Shown here: piece by piece, positions 1-8,457 of the stretch
How the letters are laid out: each line of letters opens with the position of its first letter
Numbering within the stretch: the first letter of the stretch is position 1
NCBI GenBank assembly: GCA_947481575.1
Contig: CANKGV010000001.1
Location: 186,001 to 250,000 of the forward strand
Length of the DNA: 64,000 nucleotides
DNA from: Alphaproteobacteria bacterium
GTDB lineage: Bacteria > Pseudomonadota > Alphaproteobacteria > UBA2966 > CAIVPW01
Direction of reading: 5' to 3'
The notes under the pieces: model-generated
What the model was told of the DNA's origin: nothing
Seen by the model: the letters and a program-made list of their open reading frames with translations, nothing else
The model's database searches: none
Translations under genes and position numbers: made by a program

Positions 1-1431
1 GCGCCAGTCCAACTCGGCGTCGATGACGCGGCGGCCGAAGTCGTCGCGCCAATGGGCAAACGCGGCGGGATCGGCGCGGCGGAAGCCGTAGATCGACTGC
101 TTGGGGTCGCCGACTGCGAACACGGTGCGCGGGTGCACGGACGCGCCCTGGCCGACGAAGAACTCGCTGGCGATGGCCGCGATCACGTCCCACTGTTCGG
201 GGCTGGTGTCTTGGGCTTCATCTAGCAGGATGTGGTCGAGCCCGCCGTCCAACTTGTAGAGCACCCACGGCGCGGCCGCGCGGTTCGCCAGCAGGTCGCC
301 CGCTTTCAGGATCAGGTCGTCGTAGTCAAGCAGCGCGTGGCGCTCTTTGGCGGCCTCGTAGCGATCGAGCAGGGTTTCGCCGAACGTGAGCAGGGCCGCG
401 GTGTTTTCGGCAACCTCTAGTGCGCAAAGATGCTCTGTAATGACCTTCAATCTCGCCTCTTCGCGGCGCAACACATCATCGCCATCCGGCGCGAAGCGAA
501 GGGAATCTTTATAGATGAGGTCCTTTAGCGTGCCGCCGTCCTTCTTAAAGAATACGGCGCGATACGTTGGGAACTGAGACGCGCGGCCCGCAGCATCGGC
601 GCGAATCCAGGCGTCAATGACCCCGCCGCGTTCGGTATCCTTCTTGCTACCGCCCAGCATGGCTCCCGCAACGCGAAGCAGATTGCGTTCGTCGCACGCA
701 CCTTTGGCGCTAGCGGCGACGAATACCGACTCCTCCGTTTCGCCTTCGTCCACGCCGAGCGTGGCACGCAGGCGGGCGAGCACTGGCGCCAAGCCACCCT
801 CGAACACCGCCTCGAAGCGCGGGCGGTCGCGGCGCAGGGCCAGCATCAACTCGCGGAACTGGTTCTCGTTCAGCCGCTCGGCCAGCACGCCCATGGCGGC
901 GGAGATCGCCGCGGTGGGGTGCGCGAGAATCTCGTCGCGGGCGGCGTCCATCATCTCGGCGGCGGTGCGTTCGTCCGCTACCTGGAAATGCGCGGCGATC
1001 TTGCTTTCGACCGGGAAGCGGCCAAGCAGCGATTCGCAGAACGAATGGATCGTCTGAATGCGCAGTCCGCCGGGGGCGTCCAGCACCCGCGCGAACAAGC
1101 TGCGGGCGAACGCAATGCGCTCGGCGTCGGGGAACCCGGCGCCGCCTTCGAGCAGATGCACTTCTTCGCGCACCACCGCGGGCGGCACGGTCGCCCACCG
1201 GGCGAGGCGCTCGACCACGCGCAGCTGCATCTCGGCGGCGGCGGCCTTGGTGTAGGTGAGGCACAGAATCGCGGCGGGGCGGGTGCCGGCCAGCAACAGG
1301 CGCAGGGCGCGGTCGGTGAGCACCTGGGTCTTGCCGGCGCCGGCGGACGCGGTGACCCACGACGAAACGCGGGGGTGCGCGGCGGCGAGCTGGTTGGCGG
1401 TGGGCGGAACGACCTTGCGATCCAGCCTCAT
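1..1431 (-). CDS. addA: AddA helicase-nuclease, N-terminal part (runs off the left edge)
   Basis: This is the large subunit of the AddAB helicase-nuclease, which resects double-strand breaks for RecA-dependent repair. Only the first 477 residues are inside the window. The frame is open throughout. The UvrD-type Walker A motif ASAGAGKT lies at residues 28-35 and motif II, DEAQDTSPEQ, begins near residue 404. The ATG at 1431 overlaps the addB stop codon by 4 nt (ATGA), so the two are translationally coupled, as expected for subunits of one complex. The C-terminal nuclease domain would lie outside the window and cannot be judged. Confidence 0.93.
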   Translation of the reverse strand, partial: MRLDRKVVPPTANQLAAAHPRVSSWVTASAGAGKTQVLTDRALRLLLAGTRPAAILCLTYTKAAAAEMQLRVVERLARWATVPPAVVREEVHLLEGGAGFPDAERIAFARSLFARVLDAPGGLRIQTIHSFCESLLGRFPVESKIAAHFQVADERTAAEMMDAARDEILAHPTAAISAAMGVLAERLNENQFRELMLALRRDRPRFEAVFEGGLAPVLARLRATLGVDEGETEESVFVAASAKGACDERNLLRVAGAMLGGSKKDTERGGVIDAWIRADAAGRASQFPTYRAVFFKKDGGTLKDLIYKDSLRFAPDGDDVLRREEARLKVITEHLCALEVAENTAALLTFGETLLDRYEAAKERHALLDYDDLILKAGDLLANRAAAPWVLYKLDGGLDHILLDEAQDTSPEQWDVIAAIASEFFVGQGASVHPRTVFAVGDPKQSIYGFRRADPAAFAHWRDDFGRRVIDAELDWR

Positions 1432-4409
1432 GGCCACGTCTCGTCTTCGCCCTTGCCCGAGGACCATTCCATGATCCGGGCGAGGTGGTCGTAGTCGGAG
1501 AAGCGTGGGCCGTAGTCGGGCCGCGGGCGCGAGCGGTACGGCATGGTGGGATCGTCGAACGCGGCGACGTAGGCGAGCAGGCCTTCCGTGACGCGCGTGA
1601 TCACGTCGTTGGGGTCCTTCACGAGCGAGATCGGATCGGCGTCGTCGCGGCCGTTGAGCTTCCAATGCGCCAACTCGCTGACATCGGCGGCGGGCACGCC
1701 GGTGAAACCGCCGCCCATTGCAATGAGGGCTTCCAGCGGCAACTGGGGTGCGAACCCGGCGGCGATTTCTTTGGCGGGCGGCACCGATCCGGTCTTGTAG
1801 TCGACGATGGCAAGGGTGCCGTCGTTGAGCCGATCGATACGGTCGGCGCGCGCCTGCACCGTGAACTTCGCCGTGGTGCCGATTTCGACTTGGCCGCGCA
1901 CCTCGCTGGCGGCAAGCTTCGCGATGGTGCGGCGCTCGCGTTCGTTGGCGACGAACCACACGGCGATGCGCTGGAACAGCGGCCACCAGAACGCGCGCAC
2001 GCTGGGCCGGTCGAGGGTGGCGCCGAACGATTGCTCGCCGGCCGCCAGCATTTGCCGGAGCGCGTCGGGCCGCAGCGGGTCGCCGGCCACCTGCAGGAAC
2101 GCATCGACCGCGTCGTGCAGAATGCGGCCCCGGTCGGCGGCGGTCGCATCGGCATCGATGGGGTCCAGCGCATCGAGCCGCAGGATCTTCTTGGCATAGA
2201 GGCCGTAGGGGTCGCGCACCCACGTCTCGATAGAGCTGACCGACAACTTGCGGGGGCGCACGGCCACGGGCGGGGTGGGCGCCGGCGCATCGATGGGTTC
2301 AACCCTCGCCGGCTCATCGAGGGTGGCCTGCCACGCCAGCCACGGCGACGGGGCAAACTTCAGGTGCTTGGCCGCGAGAACGGCTTCGAGGCGCGCGAGC
2401 CAGCGCGACGGTACGGTGGGCTCGCCCTGTACCTTGGTGGCGCGCGTGAGCACGACCATGGGGGCGGCGGCGCCTTGGACGAAGTCATGGGCCGAGAGGC
2501 CGATGCGGCGTTCGGGTTGCGGCAGGCCAACGTCTTCGCGCATGGGGCGCGACAGCCACGGATCGGCGGCGGGGTCGGGCGGCCAGGTGCCTTCGTTGAG
2601 CGCGCCGAGCACCAGCACGTCGGGCTGCTGCAGGCGCGCTTCGAGCGGGCCCCAGATGTGGACGCGCGGGTGCCGCGGATAGGCCGGGCGCACCACCACG
2701 CCGGACATGAGTTCGGTGACCACAGCGGCGTAGTGGCGGCCTTCGAACTGCGGGGCGTGGACGGCAGCGCGGAGCGTCTCTTCGACCCACAGGGCGGCGT
2801 GTTCACCGTCGTCGTTGCTCCACAGGCGCGCTGCCGCGGTGCCGGTGCGGCGGTTGTCGGAGGCCAGTGCTTCGGCGAACGTGACGTGGGCGCGCAACAG
2901 GTCGGCGAGGTTTGCGTCGGTGCGGTTGGCCGCGGCCTCCAGCGGCGCGGCGGCAGTGGCGATCGCGGCGAGCCATGGCTGCAGCACGGCGGCGCGCTTG
3001 GCCTTGAACGCGGCGCCGGGCTCGTCACTTTCCGCATTGCGGACGAGGGCATCGAGGGCAGCGGCGAGACCGGCGAAGCCGGGTGCGGGACGGATGCCGC
3101 GCAGCACGAGCTTTTCCAACTGCCGCACGCGCATGCGGAATTTGCCCGCGGCGAGGCCACCGGCCGCCAGCGGATGTTTGAGCGCCGACAGCAGCGCCAC
3201 CGGCGCGACTTGTTCCGCCACCAGTGCCGCGGTGTGGCGCAGGAACGAACCGACGGTGGTGAGGGCGAGCGGTGTACCGGCGGAGTCGTCGACTTCGACG
3301 CCCCAGCGCAGCAGTTCCACGGCCACGCGGCGAGCAAGGCCGCGGTCGGGGGTGACCAGCGCGGCGGTGCGGCCCGGAGTCTCCAGCGCCTCGCGCAGCA
3401 CAACCGCGACGGCGCGAGCTTCTTCTTCCGAGCCGCCTTTGCATTCGAGCATGTGGAAGCCGCGCAGGGCTTCCGCCGCGACCTGCGGCTCGCGCCACGC
3501 GGCGGCGGGGCGCATGGCTTCGGACAGCAGCGTGACGCGGTGCGGTTCGGCGGCGGGCACGCCGGGCGCAGGCCATACCTGCACGGTGTCGCGGGTGGCG
3601 CCGATGCGCTCCAGCAACTGGCGCATGGCGAACTGCGGATGAGTGGGATCGAGCACCGCCCAGGCTTCCGCATCCAACTCCTGGTCCAGGCCGGGCAGGA
3701 CCACGGCGCCATGGGGGAGCCCGGAGATCACGCCGAGCAGGCGGGCGGTGGCGGGGACAGTACCGGTGGACCCGGCGGCGATCACCGGATGGGTCGGAGG
3801 CTGCTTGCGCCACAGATCGGACTGCGCATCGAGCAGCAGGCTGCGGCGCCGCGCGGGGTCGATTTGGCCGCGGTCTGCCAACTCGGCCGGCCAGTACTCG
3901 GACACGATGCGGAGGAATTCGAGGGTCTGCTGCCAGTGGGCCGCGAGGTTCTCTGGCACGATGCCCTGCAGCTTGTCGAACGGCACTTCTTCGATCTGCA
4001 TTTGATCCAGGAACCGGGCGAGTTCGCCGGCGAGGAACAGGGCTTGGTCGGCCGGCATGCCGGGATCGCGCCGCAGCACCAACTGGGAAAGCAGCAGGCG
4101 GCGGCTGAACGGCGAGATGGCGGGCGGCACGTCGAACGCGGCGTCGCCTTCCCAATCGAAATCGTTGACCGCCAGGGCCAACTCATCGGCGTCGACATCG
4201 CCGAGGGGGCGCAGCACCGGCAGCAGCAGCGGCGTTCCCTTGGTGCGCCGCAGGAATGCTTCGCGCAGGGCCCGGCAGGCGCGGCGCGTGGGCAGCAGCA
4301 CCAGCACACGCGACAGGCCGAGCGGATCGGCGCCGTGGCGCGCCAGGATGCCGGCGGCCAATGCATCGGCGAACGGCGTGCCGGGCGGGATTGCGTACAG
4401 GCCGCTCAC
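1428..4409 (-). CDS. addB: AddB, double-strand break repair subunit
   Basis: AddB is the second subunit of the AddAB complex, with an inactivated helicase fold and a C-terminal RecB-type nuclease. The product is about 993 aa, as usual for alphaproteobacteria. The N-terminus (LLPTRRACRALREAFL) matches the family. The nuclease core is visible near the C-terminus as LAIVDYKTGSVPP, the D..DYK signature. I chose GTG at 4409 because it overlaps the tsaE stop as GTGA and directly precedes the conserved start of the protein; a much longer open frame upstream only shadows tsaE. The order is tsaE-addB-addA, with 4-nt overlaps at both junctions. Confidence 0.93.
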   Translation of the reverse strand: MSGLYAIPPGTPFADALAAGILARHGADPLGLSRVLVLLPTRRACRALREAFLRRTKGTPLLLPVLRPLGDVDADELALAVNDFDWEGDAAFDVPPAISPFSRRLLLSQLVLRRDPGMPADQALFLAGELARFLDQMQIEEVPFDKLQGIVPENLAAHWQQTLEFLRIVSEYWPAELADRGQIDPARRRSLLLDAQSDLWRKQPPTHPVIAAGSTGTVPATARLLGVISGLPHGAVVLPGLDQELDAEAWAVLDPTHPQFAMRQLLERIGATRDTVQVWPAPGVPAAEPHRVTLLSEAMRPAAAWREPQVAAEALRGFHMLECKGGSEEEARAVAVVLREALETPGRTAALVTPDRGLARRVAVELLRWGVEVDDSAGTPLALTTVGSFLRHTAALVAEQVAPVALLSALKHPLAAGGLAAGKFRMRVRQLEKLVLRGIRPAPGFAGLAAALDALVRNAESDEPGAAFKAKRAAVLQPWLAAIATAAAPLEAAANRTDANLADLLRAHVTFAEALASDNRRTGTAAARLWSNDDGEHAALWVEETLRAAVHAPQFEGRHYAAVVTELMSGVVVRPAYPRHPRVHIWGPLEARLQQPDVLVLGALNEGTWPPDPAADPWLSRPMREDVGLPQPERRIGLSAHDFVQGAAAPMVVLTRATKVQGEPTVPSRWLARLEAVLAAKHLKFAPSPWLAWQATLDEPARVEPIDAPAPTPPVAVRPRKLSVSSIETWVRDPYGLYAKKILRLDALDPIDADATAADRGRILHDAVDAFLQVAGDPLRPDALRQMLAAGEQSFGATLDRPSVRAFWWPLFQRIAVWFVANERERRTIAKLAASEVRGQVEIGTTAKFTVQARADRIDRLNDGTLAIVDYKTGSVPPAKEIAAGFAPQLPLEALIAMGGGFTGVPAADVSELAHWKLNGRDDADPISLVKDPNDVITRVTEGLLAYVAAFDDPTMPYRSRPRPDYGPRFSDYDHLARIMEWSSGKGEDETWP

Positions 4410-4906
4410 GATGCGAACCCCGCGTGGGTCAGCGCCGTGCTGAGCGCAGGCAGGCGGGCGGCCCAAGGCCCATGCGCTTGGATGCGGGCGGTCCGGACCT
4501 CGCCTTCGCCGTAGTCCAACGACACGTCGAGGCGGTCCTTGGGCAGGAGCGGGCCGAGGCGTTCGGGCCATTCGACCAGGGCGATGCCGTGGACCGCTTC
4601 GTCGAGGCCGAGTTCGTCGGTTTCTTCCCAGCCGCCGATGCGGAACAGGTCGAAGTGCCAGATCTCGTCGCCGCCGAAGTCGTAGACCTGGACCAGGGTG
4701 AAGGTGGGGCTGGGCACGGTTTCTTCCGGCGCGCCGCGGGCGGCGGCGCGCGCCGTGATGAAGGCGCGCGCCAGGGCGGTTTTGCCGGCGCCCAAGGGGC
4801 CGTAGAGGGCAATGAAGTCCCCCCGTTTGGCCACGCCGGCCAGGGCTGCCGCGAGGCGCCCGGTGGCGGCGAGATCGGTGAGCGACAGGGTGAGTGCGGG
4901 GTCCAT
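4406..4906 (-). CDS. tsaE: TsaE, ATPase of the tRNA t6A modification complex
   Basis: TsaE is the ATPase partner of TsaB and TsaD, which make N6-threonylcarbamoyladenosine at position 37 of ANN-decoding tRNAs. The 166-aa product carries the P-loop GPLGAGKT near residue 32, the SPTF motif and the HFDLFR motif typical of the family. I place the start at ATG 4906, giving the usual short lead into the P-loop; a longer frame to 5020 would run up to the start of the divergent reductase gene. It overlaps addB by 4 nt. Confidence 0.93.
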   Translation of the reverse strand: MDPALTLSLTDLAATGRLAAALAGVAKRGDFIALYGPLGAGKTALARAFITARAAARGAPEETVPSPTFTLVQVYDFGGDEIWHFDLFRIGGWEETDELGLDEAVHGIALVEWPERLGPLLPKDRLDVSLDYGEGEVRTARIQAHGPWAARLPALSTALTHAGFAS

Positions 4907-5031
4907 CGGGGGGCCAGCATCCGGCGCGGCCGGGCTTGTGGCAATCCCGAAGCGCGGGCCTGCTTCCGACCCCTTGAGAACGAGGCCGAGAGCCGCCAAG
5001 GTAGCGGCCCTTGCTGCCACCGGAGCCCCGC

Positions 5032-6066
5032 ATGACCACGCCTGCCGTTACCGACGTTGCCATCATCGGCGCCGGGCCCATTGGCCTGTTTGCCGTGTTT
5101 CAGTGCGGCATGCTGGGCTTTCGCACCCACGTGATCGACGTGCTGGATGCGCCGGGCGGGCAGTGCACGGCGCTGTACCCGGAGAAGCCGATCTATGACA
5201 TTCCCGGCTACCCGGCGATCAGCGGATCGGAACTGATCGACAAGCTGCTGGAACAGGCCGCGCCGTTTGCGCCCACCTTTCACCTGGGTCACCCGGTGCT
5301 GAAGATGGAGCCGCTGGGGCCGGGACCGAACGGCGTGAACCGCGGCTGGCAACTGGAACTGGCAGGCGGCACCAAGATTGCGGCGCGCGCGGTGATCATT
5401 GCCGGCGGCACGGGCGCATTCGGCCCGGTGCGCCTGCCGCTGCCTAACGTGGCGGAGTTCGAAGGCAAGAGTTTGTTCTATCTGGTGCGGCGCAAGTCGG
5501 ACCTGGCGGGCAAGCGCGTCGTGATTGCGGGGGGCGGCGACTCGGCGGTGGACTGGGCGCTGGCGCTGGCCGGGATCGCATCGAAGATCTATGTGGTGCA
5601 CCGCCGCGACAAGTTCCGCGCGGCGCCGGAGAGCGTGCGCAAGATGCACGAACTGGTAACGGCCGGCGTGATCGACATGGTGGTGCCGTATCAGATGTCG
5701 GGCCTGGTGGGCGCGAACGGGCACCTGACGGAAGCCAAGGTCGCGACGCTGGACGGCGCCGAGAAAAGCATCCCCGCCGACGTGGTGCTGGCGTTCTTCG
5801 GCCTAGTGAACAACTTGGGGCCGATCGCCGACTGGGGCCTGACCCTGGACCAGAGCCACATCGTGGTGCGGCCCGATACGTGCGCGACCAACCTGCCCGG
5901 CGTGTTCGCCGCGGGCGACATCGCCACCTATCCCAACAAACTGAAGCTGATCCTGTCGGGCTTTGCCGAAGTGGCCCAGGCGGCCCACGCCATCCACCCG
6001 ATCATCCATCCGGATAAGGCGCTGCACTTCGAGTACTCGACCAGCAAGGGCAAGCCGGGGGCCTAA
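5032..6066 (+). CDS. Ferredoxin--NADP(+) reductase, thioredoxin-reductase type
   Basis: This is a 344-aa flavoprotein of the TrxR-like ferredoxin/flavodoxin-NADP reductase family. It should move electrons between NADPH and ferredoxin. The FAD-binding GAGPIG is at residues 13-18, NADPH-binding GGGDSAVDWAL near 165, and FAAGDIATYP near the C-terminus. The CxxC of true thioredoxin reductases is absent, which supports ferredoxin reductase. The start is ATG 5032; a TTG at 5011 is also in frame. It is transcribed away from tsaE, and its TAA overlaps the stop of the convergent NACHT gene by 3 nt. Confidence 0.9.
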   Translation: MTTPAVTDVAIIGAGPIGLFAVFQCGMLGFRTHVIDVLDAPGGQCTALYPEKPIYDIPGYPAISGSELIDKLLEQAAPFAPTFHLGHPVLKMEPLGPGPNGVNRGWQLELAGGTKIAARAVIIAGGTGAFGPVRLPLPNVAEFEGKSLFYLVRRKSDLAGKRVVIAGGGDSAVDWALALAGIASKIYVVHRRDKFRAAPESVRKMHELVTAGVIDMVVPYQMSGLVGANGHLTEAKVATLDGAEKSIPADVVLAFFGLVNNLGPIADWGLTLDQSHIVVRPDTCATNLPGVFAAGDIATYPNKLKLILSGFAEVAQAAHAIHPIIHPDKALHFEYSTSKGKPGA

Positions 6067-8336
6067 AGGACCTCAACCGCCGCCACAAGCGGATGATTTG
6101 ATTGTTTTGGAGCCTTAAGTATCTCCCAAGCTTCCCCCGCTTTGGCGCGATTTGGAATCCAGACTCTAGGTCCGTTGACCTTATAGGGTCGCGCAAAATG
6201 GTGCTGTTCGACCAAGCGCAGAATGCCGTCAACGTAGGAGCGGGCGCGGTGATCGAAGCCCCGAAAGAACGCACTCTCTCGGCGTCCTGACCCTGACTGC
6301 ACAAAGAGCTTTCTTAGTACTGTCAGTAGAACTCGGCGGCCGAGCGAGATGCTTAGCCCCATAATGTCAGCGTTGGTCTGTGCCTCATTGAGGAAGGCGT
6401 GAACAACGGTGCTCGAATCGAATATCCCGACCGGCAGGTCCCCTGGTCCCTGGGGTCCAACGATACTCTCGACGTCACAATGAACGAAACGAGGACCCCT
6501 GGCATTGTGGCCCTCCACAACGGCCCGCCCAATGAAGCAGGATTCCAGGCAAATACCGGAGAGATCACCACCGTCGACTATCACGACGTCGGAGAACATT
6601 CCGTTTCTCACGTACGCGGGCGTTCCCGTGTAGTCGAGCTGTAGCTCCTGAAAAAGCCCTACTAAATCAATCGAAAGGCCACTCAGCGTTTCCTGCTCTG
6701 TTGATTTCCGCAATGCCGCCGATAGCTTTCCGGCGCTTGAGCCAGTCAGCTTGTGGGCGGCCAATCGACACCCTAAGTCGCCCATCTGGTTGGTGATTTC
6801 AATCTCGGCGATGTGCTCGTCGTGAGGGTGGTCAACAAACCGCACGACGTCCCCGGCGCGGCAGGCATCCACAAAATCCCCATCCACAAACTCTCTCGCA
6901 TCATCCTTGGAAGTGGTCAGCCCGGGGAGCCTTGAGATTAGAATCTCGGACTTCTCGTCGGGCCGCACCTCGAATATCTCCTGAAATACTTCGTCGATGT
7001 CCTTTGCATAGATGGGTCCGCGGCCCGAGGTCGTCGATCTTACGCCGGTTGCGAGACGCTCAATGAATTGTCTCACCTGCTTCGGGTCTACGGACGGATT
7101 GATCTGCTTCGCCTCGCGTTCGCACACGCGATCTAGAAGGAAGTCCCAACCTTCCTCTCGGCCCGCCAAGCTCAGGTCCGAGTGTTGCGTCTTTCCCGCA
7201 AGATACGCCAACAACAACGGCCGAGACGGTATCCAGTCAGGCACATCTATGTCGGAGCGGTTCCTCTTCCGCAGGTACTCTTTGATCTGCTTTATCGTGA
7301 ACTCCTCGACGTGGAGGAGGACATCTTGTTCGTCGAGACCAAGGGCCGCGGTCAACTCACGGTCGCTGTCAAAGTAGTGTTCGCGACCGCTCAGAAGTTT
7401 TGCTGAGTCCTGGGACGTACTCTCAAGGAAGTTGCGGACGAGCTGAACTGCCTGTCGCCGGGCTGCTCTCAACCGCTGTGATTCCCTGACCATTCGCGAC
7501 GATGACACCTCGTCATACCCGTCAAGGAGTACGTGACACAGCCCCGCATTCCATGCCGCTACGAGCTGCGACGGTCCTGAGAAACCGATGCGTGTTCCGT
7601 GACGCATCAGCGCCTCAGCCGGATCGTCCTGCCCAAAATGATCGCGGAGATTGATGTAGATCGGAAACCGCGGGTCAGAATTGGTTACATACGCGTCTTC
7701 CAGCGCGTAGAAGACGCTCCGCATTGTCATACTCTTGCCCGAACCGTAGTCGCCCAAAAGGACAACAGTCCTGCGGGTGTCTGATCGCACAAGATCGGGA
7801 ATGCTTGACCCGTCTACCTCGGTCCGATCTGCGGCATTGATTAGTGCAACTGAGATGTAGTCAGAGCGAGGAACCCGGAAATCCTTTTCGTTGTCAGGAT
7901 TCCGAATCGACCCAAATGGATAGTTGCCGCGGCGTTGCAGGTATTCGCGCGCATCGATGATACGCCCCGCAAAATGCTTGTGGCTCAGCATTTCTACCGG
8001 GCACTTCGCTTTGGCCTTGGCCGACGCTACGAGTGCCACTTGGTCACCCGTCGGATCCTCCCGCGTGACAATCCAAATCTTGAAATTCTTTGTCGGGTCA
8101 GTCTTGCGGCCGTCTCTTACGAGCTCGATGCTTTTTCGAAGATCGCGCTCAACTTTTTCCACCTTTCTTGAAACGGTGGCCTCAACCACGTGAACGACAT
8201 CGCCGGTCTCAAAAACACCGTCACGTTCTCTACCTAGGACTACAGTCGGGTGCGGTGCGACCCGTTGCGGCCATAGAATTCCCGCGATCCGACGAACGTC
8301 GGCCTCAAAGGCAGTTTCTTCTTCTTGTGGACTCAT
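6063..8336 (-). CDS. NACHT-domain NTPase with nuclease-like N-terminus (candidate antiphage protein)
   Basis: The protein is about 757 aa and looks like a bacterial STAND/NACHT NTPase. Walker A, GDYGSGKS, lies near residues 195-202. The Walker B block LLDGYDEV, of the NACHT LLDGxDE type, lies near 270-277. An R-E pair typical of these ATPases follows in LLSGREHYF. The first 130 residues resemble a restriction-endonuclease fold: an ERDGVF turn is followed by the strand VVEATVSRK, so a catalytic E is plausible, but the usual ExK reads EAT. Residues 575-630 show short repeats suggesting a small beta-helix, and the C-terminus has no family I can name. Base composition is clearly less GC-rich than the flanks. 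The start is ATG 8336; TTG 8342 is also possible. An immune role is inferred from bacterial NACHT proteins generally. Confidence 0.82.
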   Translation of the reverse strand: MSPQEEETAFEADVRRIAGILWPQRVAPHPTVVLGRERDGVFETGDVVHVVEATVSRKVEKVERDLRKSIELVRDGRKTDPTKNFKIWIVTREDPTGDQVALVASAKAKAKCPVEMLSHKHFAGRIIDAREYLQRRGNYPFGSIRNPDNEKDFRVPRSDYISVALINAADRTEVDGSSIPDLVRSDTRRTVVLLGDYGSGKSMTMRSVFYALEDAYVTNSDPRFPIYINLRDHFGQDDPAEALMRHGTRIGFSGPSQLVAAWNAGLCHVLLDGYDEVSSSRMVRESQRLRAARRQAVQLVRNFLESTSQDSAKLLSGREHYFDSDRELTAALGLDEQDVLLHVEEFTIKQIKEYLRKRNRSDIDVPDWIPSRPLLLAYLAGKTQHSDLSLAGREEGWDFLLDRVCEREAKQINPSVDPKQVRQFIERLATGVRSTTSGRGPIYAKDIDEVFQEIFEVRPDEKSEILISRLPGLTTSKDDAREFVDGDFVDACRAGDVVRFVDHPHDEHIAEIEITNQMGDLGCRLAAHKLTGSSAGKLSAALRKSTEQETLSGLSIDLVGLFQELQLDYTGTPAYVRNGMFSDVVIVDGGDLSGICLESCFIGRAVVEGHNARGPRFVHCDVESIVGPQGPGDLPVGIFDSSTVVHAFLNEAQTNADIMGLSISLGRRVLLTVLRKLFVQSGSGRRESAFFRGFDHRARSYVDGILRLVEQHHFARPYKVNGPRVWIPNRAKAGEAWEILKAPKQSNHPLVAAVEVL

Positions 8337-8406
8337 CGCCAATCACCACCAGTTCGGCCTGAGTGCAATGATATGGAGCCAGCGTCAATTCGGCGAGTCC
8401 CGTTGA

Positions 8407-8457
8407 ATCCCAGTTGGAATGCGCTCCGATGGCCCTTCCCACTATGATCCCAGCTGG
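8407..8457. repeat. Short imperfect direct repeat beside the PAS-gene truncation point
   Basis: Two 11-bp copies, ATCCCAGTTGG (8407-8417) and ATCCCAGCTGG (8447-8457), differ at one base. The second covers the stop codon region of the truncated PAS gene. They fall where base composition drops toward the NACHT gene. I found no further copy at the other end of the insert near 6060, so an attachment-site reading is unproven. Confidence 0.35.

Noticed and set aside
1485-4514. 1009-aa plus-strand open frame opposite addB
   Set aside because: It is the antisense shadow of addB in GC-rich DNA; its sequence is Gly/Arg/His-rich and matches no family.
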